Shown: one piece after another, positions 60,610-64,000 of the stretch
Numbering within the stretch: the first letter of the stretch is position 1
Layout of the letters: each line of letters begins with the position of its first letter
From: Marinirhabdus gelatinilytica
Lineage (GTDB): Bacteria > Bacteroidota > Bacteroidia > Flavobacteriales > Flavobacteriaceae
NCBI RefSeq assembly: GCF_003353425.1
Contig: NZ_QRAO01000001.1
Location: forward strand, 372,001 to 436,000
DNA length: 64,000 nt
Reading direction: 5' to 3'
The notes under the pieces: model-generated
Database searches by the model: none
Told to the model about the DNA's origin: nothing
The model's input: the letters and a program-made list of their open reading frames with translations, nothing else
Translations under genes and position numbers: made by a program

Positions 60610-60617
60610 CCAAACGT

Positions 60618-62366
60618 ATGCTTCAACAAAAATGGTTTCGTGCTATACTTTTATCGATAGGAATATTGCTATTGCTGAACGTACTCCATGCTTTTTTCCT
60701 CCATCAAAAAAAATACGATCCTGTAACGGTTCAATTTGATGCTATCTCAAATTTTGACACGTTTGTATGGCTTACACAACAAGATAAATTTTCTGATTCT
60801 ATTAATAGATTACCGGAAACGCTTTTAAAAAGCAATACTTCTGAAACTATCTCTCAAACCATTTCAGCGACAAACGGAATTAAATTTTTGGGAATATATT
60901 GGTCCAATAGCGAGCAGGGTCTTTTAAGGATTAAAAACGCAAGTTTTAGTGTAAACGGTAAAACCATACCTTTAGAGAACCTCCATAAATTTATAGACTA
61001 TACCAGTGCCAATGTTACTTCAGCAATTGAGGGTGAAACTATAGTGCTTAGTTCTAATAAAGCCGGGAATGGCTGGCTTATGGTAGACCAATCCCAGCTT
61101 GAAGACAGAAGCAAGCAAAAACAGTTCTTACCATTTAATTGGTGGGTAAACCTACTACTGTTTCCTATTATGTTTTTTCTGCTTTTTTGGAAGTTCCCTC
61201 AACTAAAAAACAAGGCGGAACTGTTAAGGGTTCCGGGCTTTTTACTATATAGGATAAGGATTTGGATATTTTATCTTTGGTTCTTCCTGTTTCCTTTTTG
61301 GTTGCAAAGTTCGCACATATTTTTAGCGGTTTCACTGGCCTTGACCATTGCTCGTTTTATAACGAGGAAAGAAGCTTTTAACTTTAAGAAAATAAAACTA
61401 TTTATCCCGCTTATCATCCTTTTTTTAGCAGTTTGTACAATAGATGTGCTGTTCCATCCAACCGACTTAGGAAACGATTTTGGCGATTACATTTATTTTT
61501 TATTGGTGCCTTTTTTGTTCTTGGGTATAAAACGTGAAGATTTGCGCAAAGCCTTTTGGGTATTCCAGGTCTCGGTTTCAGTCTTTGTAGTGCTTTTATC
61601 AATAGCATGTGTAGCACGCTATATGGAATTGGACAGCTCCTATATGCTCACGTCATTTATGTTTGAAACAGTAGACCAATATTGGCATACAAGTTATTTG
61701 GCTGGATTGGTGCTAATAGCCTTGTTCTTTCAGTTGTTTAATCAAAGACTCACATTTTGGTACTTGCTGGTATCTTTTGCAGCATTCGTGTTTATTTACG
61801 GCACCCAGGCAAGACTCCCTCTATTAATTGGGCTTGTTATGATCTTGTTCCTGACGGTTTTACAACTACCAAGAAGATTTCAGAAAGTATATGCAATGGG
61901 TGTTTTTATTTTGGTAGTGATTGGGGGTGTTGTGGTGTTTTCTTCCGACAGGGTTCAAAATAAACTTGCAAAGACCTTTTTGGTAAACGACTTCAATAAA
62001 GCCGATGCACGTCCACAACTCTGGCAAGCAGGAATCTCAATTTTTAAAGAACACCCTGTTGCGGGTATTGGTCGCAGCAATATACGAGCAGAACTCTCCA
62101 ATAATCTAGGGGTATCATCAGATATAAAACACAGGCGGTACAATGCACACAACCAGTATATTGAATTTTTGCTGGCCTATGGTATAGTAGTGCCTATATT
62201 ATTTTTAGTAGTATTGTTTGTGCCAATTGTTGCACAATATAAGACAGCGACTATATTCTTGGCCTATTTTATAATTGCCATGATGGTGGAGTCCTACCTT
62301 TCCCGCCAGGCTGGTGTTGTTTTTTTCAGTTTATTTTATAGCTTCTTTATTTATTATGATCGCTAG
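60618..62366 (+). CDS. O-antigen ligase family protein with N-terminal extension
   Basis: 582 residues. An N-terminal membrane helix and a beta-rich extracytoplasmic segment (about 30-170, including TVQFDAISNFDTFVW and KTIPLENLHKFIDY) precede a polytopic WaaL/Wzy_C domain of about 380 residues. The domain has the ligase-type loop ADARPQLWQAGISIFKEH near 465, then GIGRSNIR and HNQYIEFLLAYG (Wzy_C signature). It may attach or polymerise glycan in the periplasm. The extension is not part of the usual family and deserves a second look. It overlaps the following gene by 11 bases. Confidence 0.85.
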   Translation: MLQQKWFRAILLSIGILLLLNVLHAFFLHQKKYDPVTVQFDAISNFDTFVWLTQQDKFSDSINRLPETLLKSNTSETISQTISATNGIKFLGIYWSNSEQGLLRIKNASFSVNGKTIPLENLHKFIDYTSANVTSAIEGETIVLSSNKAGNGWLMVDQSQLEDRSKQKQFLPFNWWVNLLLFPIMFFLLFWKFPQLKNKAELLRVPGFLLYRIRIWIFYLWFFLFPFWLQSSHIFLAVSLALTIARFITRKEAFNFKKIKLFIPLIILFLAVCTIDVLFHPTDLGNDFGDYIYFLLVPFLFLGIKREDLRKAFWVFQVSVSVFVVLLSIACVARYMELDSSYMLTSFMFETVDQYWHTSYLAGLVLIALFFQLFNQRLTFWYLLVSFAAFVFIYGTQARLPLLIGLVMILFLTVLQLPRRFQKVYAMGVFILVVIGGVVVFSSDRVQNKLAKTFLVNDFNKADARPQLWQAGISIFKEHPVAGIGRSNIRAELSNNLGVSSDIKHRRYNAHNQYIEFLLAYGIVVPILFLVVLFVPIVAQYKTATIFLAYFIIAMMVESYLSRQAGVVFFSLFYSFFIYYDR

Positions 62367-63534
62367 GTTTACTCACAGTTTGAAAAAGATTGGTGCCAAC
62401 CCTCTGGCACTCATCTTCTTGTTGTTGGTGCTCAGCGAGTTTATCTATAAAATATGTATTAAGGAACATTGGCACGAGTTTAAAATTTCCGCAGGGTTAA
62501 AGACACTGTTACAACTGTTTTTTGTAGTTCAGATTGCTAGGTCGAATTATAAGAAATTAATACCAATTGTCCTTCTGGTCATTATCTTTATGTTGGGACA
62601 AGTTGGATGGGTGCCCTTGGGACAATTTATTAAGAATACTTGGTTTCTGGACAAATACTTGTTCGTATTATTGGTGTTGACATACGTTTCCACAATTTCG
62701 GGCGTGAAGCAATACTATCCTCTGCTGTTTCAGATCTTTGAGATATTCATGGTGCTGAACTCAATTTTCATAGTTATCGGTTTTGTTTTCGATCTTGATT
62801 ATTTCAGCACTTATTATGGGCACGGCAAGCGGTTTGGGTTAAATGGTATGATACTAAGGTCTGGGGCATCAACATATATTTATTGGATAGCACTTTTCTA
62901 TTTTTTTACAGCATGCTTTGTAAAGCGACGAAAGAAATATTGGCAATTGATTATTGTGTTGCTGGCTTCACTACTCATTGGCACGAAAGCCATGTTCATT
63001 GCCTATTTTTTTCTGGGGGTATTGCTTCTGCTTCTTTTCAGAAAACATAAAAACAAATGGTGGTTGTTAGCTATAGCCCTGGCCGGAATAGTGGGGGCTT
63101 ATTTTTTCAAAGATGCCCTGGAGTGGGTCATGTTGCAGTCACCGTCGTTACGGCAAGTGTATAATGAACGCGGTTTGTTTTCTGCCGTAGTTTCGTTGCG
63201 CGACCAGCACTTATTTGAAGAGATGCTGCCATTGATAAGAGAAAAATGGACGTGGCGTAACTACCTTTTTGGAGGTGGGTACAATATGCATTATCGTAGC
63301 CAGTTTGGAATGCTCGATCTGTTCTATTTCTTCGGGATCGTTGGCACCATGGCGTATCTTTTTATTTTTGGGAAGTTATTTTGTACCTTTAAGAAAAACC
63401 TTGTTACAGTAACTTTTATTATAGGCACATTTGTGTTGATGGCCTTTAGCGCTAACTTTTTTTATGAAACTATACTGGCGTTTTATTTGGTGGTGGTGAA
63501 GGGGTATTTTGAAAATGAAAAAAATAAAACTTGA
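62356..63534 (+). CDS. Second Wzy-like polytopic membrane protein
   Basis: 392 residues from MIARFTHSLKK (62356); the frame opens 14 codons earlier. About ten hydrophobic segments with a large loop carrying FGGGYNMHYRSQFGMLD near 320, similar in layout to O-antigen polymerases. No family signature is strong enough to choose polymerase over another membrane glycan protein. It overlaps the ligase-type gene by 11 bases and the terminal lipoprotein by the 4-base TTGA. Together with the genes at 58863 and 60618 it gives three polymerase/ligase-like proteins in one locus. Confidence 0.65.
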   Translation: MIARFTHSLKKIGANPLALIFLLLVLSEFIYKICIKEHWHEFKISAGLKTLLQLFFVVQIARSNYKKLIPIVLLVIIFMLGQVGWVPLGQFIKNTWFLDKYLFVLLVLTYVSTISGVKQYYPLLFQIFEIFMVLNSIFIVIGFVFDLDYFSTYYGHGKRFGLNGMILRSGASTYIYWIALFYFFTACFVKRRKKYWQLIIVLLASLLIGTKAMFIAYFFLGVLLLLLFRKHKNKWWLLAIALAGIVGAYFFKDALEWVMLQSPSLRQVYNERGLFSAVVSLRDQHLFEEMLPLIREKWTWRNYLFGGGYNMHYRSQFGMLDLFYFFGIVGTMAYLFIFGKLFCTFKKNLVTVTFIIGTFVLMAFSANFFYETILAFYLVVVKGYFENEKNKT

Positions 63535-64000
63535 GACTAATTGCTTTGTTAATTACAACACTATTATTCGTTGGTTGTTCTAGTTCTGACGATATGAACG
63601 AACAAGTACAAAATTCATCCAATTTCTCTGTTATAGATTACAATCCAAAAGAAACATATACAGCGGAAGAAGTAACAATACAAACAGAAGGACTAGACCC
63701 TACCGCAACCATTGAAGTTCATTTTTCTGGTGTTAAATCCGACAAAGTTAGTATTAATGGCAATGCTATTGTAGCTAGGGTTCCACGTAACAGTAGTTCT
63801 GGGGATCTAACCATCACAATGAATGGTAACGAGAACATAGCAGGAACCATTTCGATAACTGAAGAAACGGATGATTTCTATATTGCCTATGAAGATAGCC
63901 CAGACGAGCCTTTTAGCCTTATTTCTTTTAGACCCTATGATATAGGAAACGACATGGTAGGGGACCCATTATTCAATATGACCCAGATTGGTCCTTTCGT
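63531..64000 (+). CDS. Lipoprotein with IPT/TIG-like domain (3' partial)
   Basis: The frame runs off the right edge. It starts at a TTG (63531) that overlaps the previous stop as TTGA. An upstream ATG at 63515 is out of frame with the body (it stops quickly), so the TTG start is preferred. A compact signal RLIALLITTLLFVGC ends in a lipobox Cys near residue 16. The visible body (about 140 residues) has FSVIDYNPKETYTAEEV, VHFSGVKSDKVSINGNAI and ARVPRNSSSGDLTITMNG, a pattern like an IPT/TIG beta-sandwich. A surface glycan-binding role is possible but unproven. Confidence 0.75.
   Translation, partial: MRLIALLITTLLFVGCSSSDDMNEQVQNSSNFSVIDYNPKETYTAEEVTIQTEGLDPTATIEVHFSGVKSDKVSINGNAIVARVPRNSSSGDLTITMNGNENIAGTISITEETDDFYIAYEDSPDEPFSLISFRPYDIGNDMVGDPLFNMTQIGPF

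Overview
The window is a piece of a chromosome from a marine-type member of the Flavobacteriaceae (Bacteroidota). Four kinds of evidence support this: Bacteroidota-restricted families (DUF4175, DUF6909, DUF4837 and DUF2007 types), a type IX secretion C-terminal sorting domain, weak or absent Shine-Dalgarno sequences, and repeated upstream TAnnTTTG elements, the -7 signature of Bacteroidota sigma-A promoters. No phage, insertion sequence, CRISPR array or rRNA operon is visible. The only RNA gene I can call with confidence is one tRNA-Cys. Region 1 (1-36 kb) is mostly core chromosome: an S41 protease (cut by the left edge), a sterol desaturase-like protein, GNAT, CDF zinc exporter, rpiB, a seven-repeat FG-GAP surface protein, rnr, folB, glnS, an envelope-stress-like trio, an SPFH protein, gltX, a T9SS cargo protein, alkB, DUF4175-ybeY-mnmG, a DNA polymerase III delta' homologue, pgk, an MltD-like lytic transglycosylase, tatA, an M23 peptidase, a GH3-family enzyme and DUF6909. 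Within it lie three sites matching the ParB-binding parS sequence (one exact, two with one mismatch), two of them bracketing mnmG. A 487-bp AT-rich gap at 7.0-7.5 kb has several DnaA-box-like words. Together these suggest an origin-proximal location, although the origin itself is only a weak candidate. Region 2 (38-64 kb) is a long, nearly unidirectional surface-polysaccharide locus. It starts with rfbB-rfbA-rfbC-rfbD (dTDP-L-rhamnose), a Wzz-like protein and wecB-wecC (UDP-ManNAc and UDP-ManNAcA), followed by a lyase-like lipoprotein. A tightly overlapping five-gene block comes next: a GT-C glycosyltransferase, a UbiA-type phosphoribosyltransferase, DprE1-like, DprE2-like and a HAD phosphatase. 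This is a complete-looking set for making polyprenyl-phosphoryl-D-arabinofuranose and transferring it, a pathway best known from mycobacteria. A new transcription unit then carries a NeuB-type synthase fused to an SpsF-like cytidylyltransferase, a beta-helix protein, a second NeuB, a KdsC-like phosphatase, a Wzx flippase, a GT-B-like protein, two Wzy-like membrane proteins, a LbetaH acyltransferase, an O-antigen-ligase-family protein and a lipoprotein cut by the right edge. The predicted product is a capsule or O-antigen-like glycan containing rhamnose, ManNAcA, a nonulosonic acid and possibly D-arabinofuranose. The arabinofuranose block and the parS cluster are the two observations I consider most worth following up.
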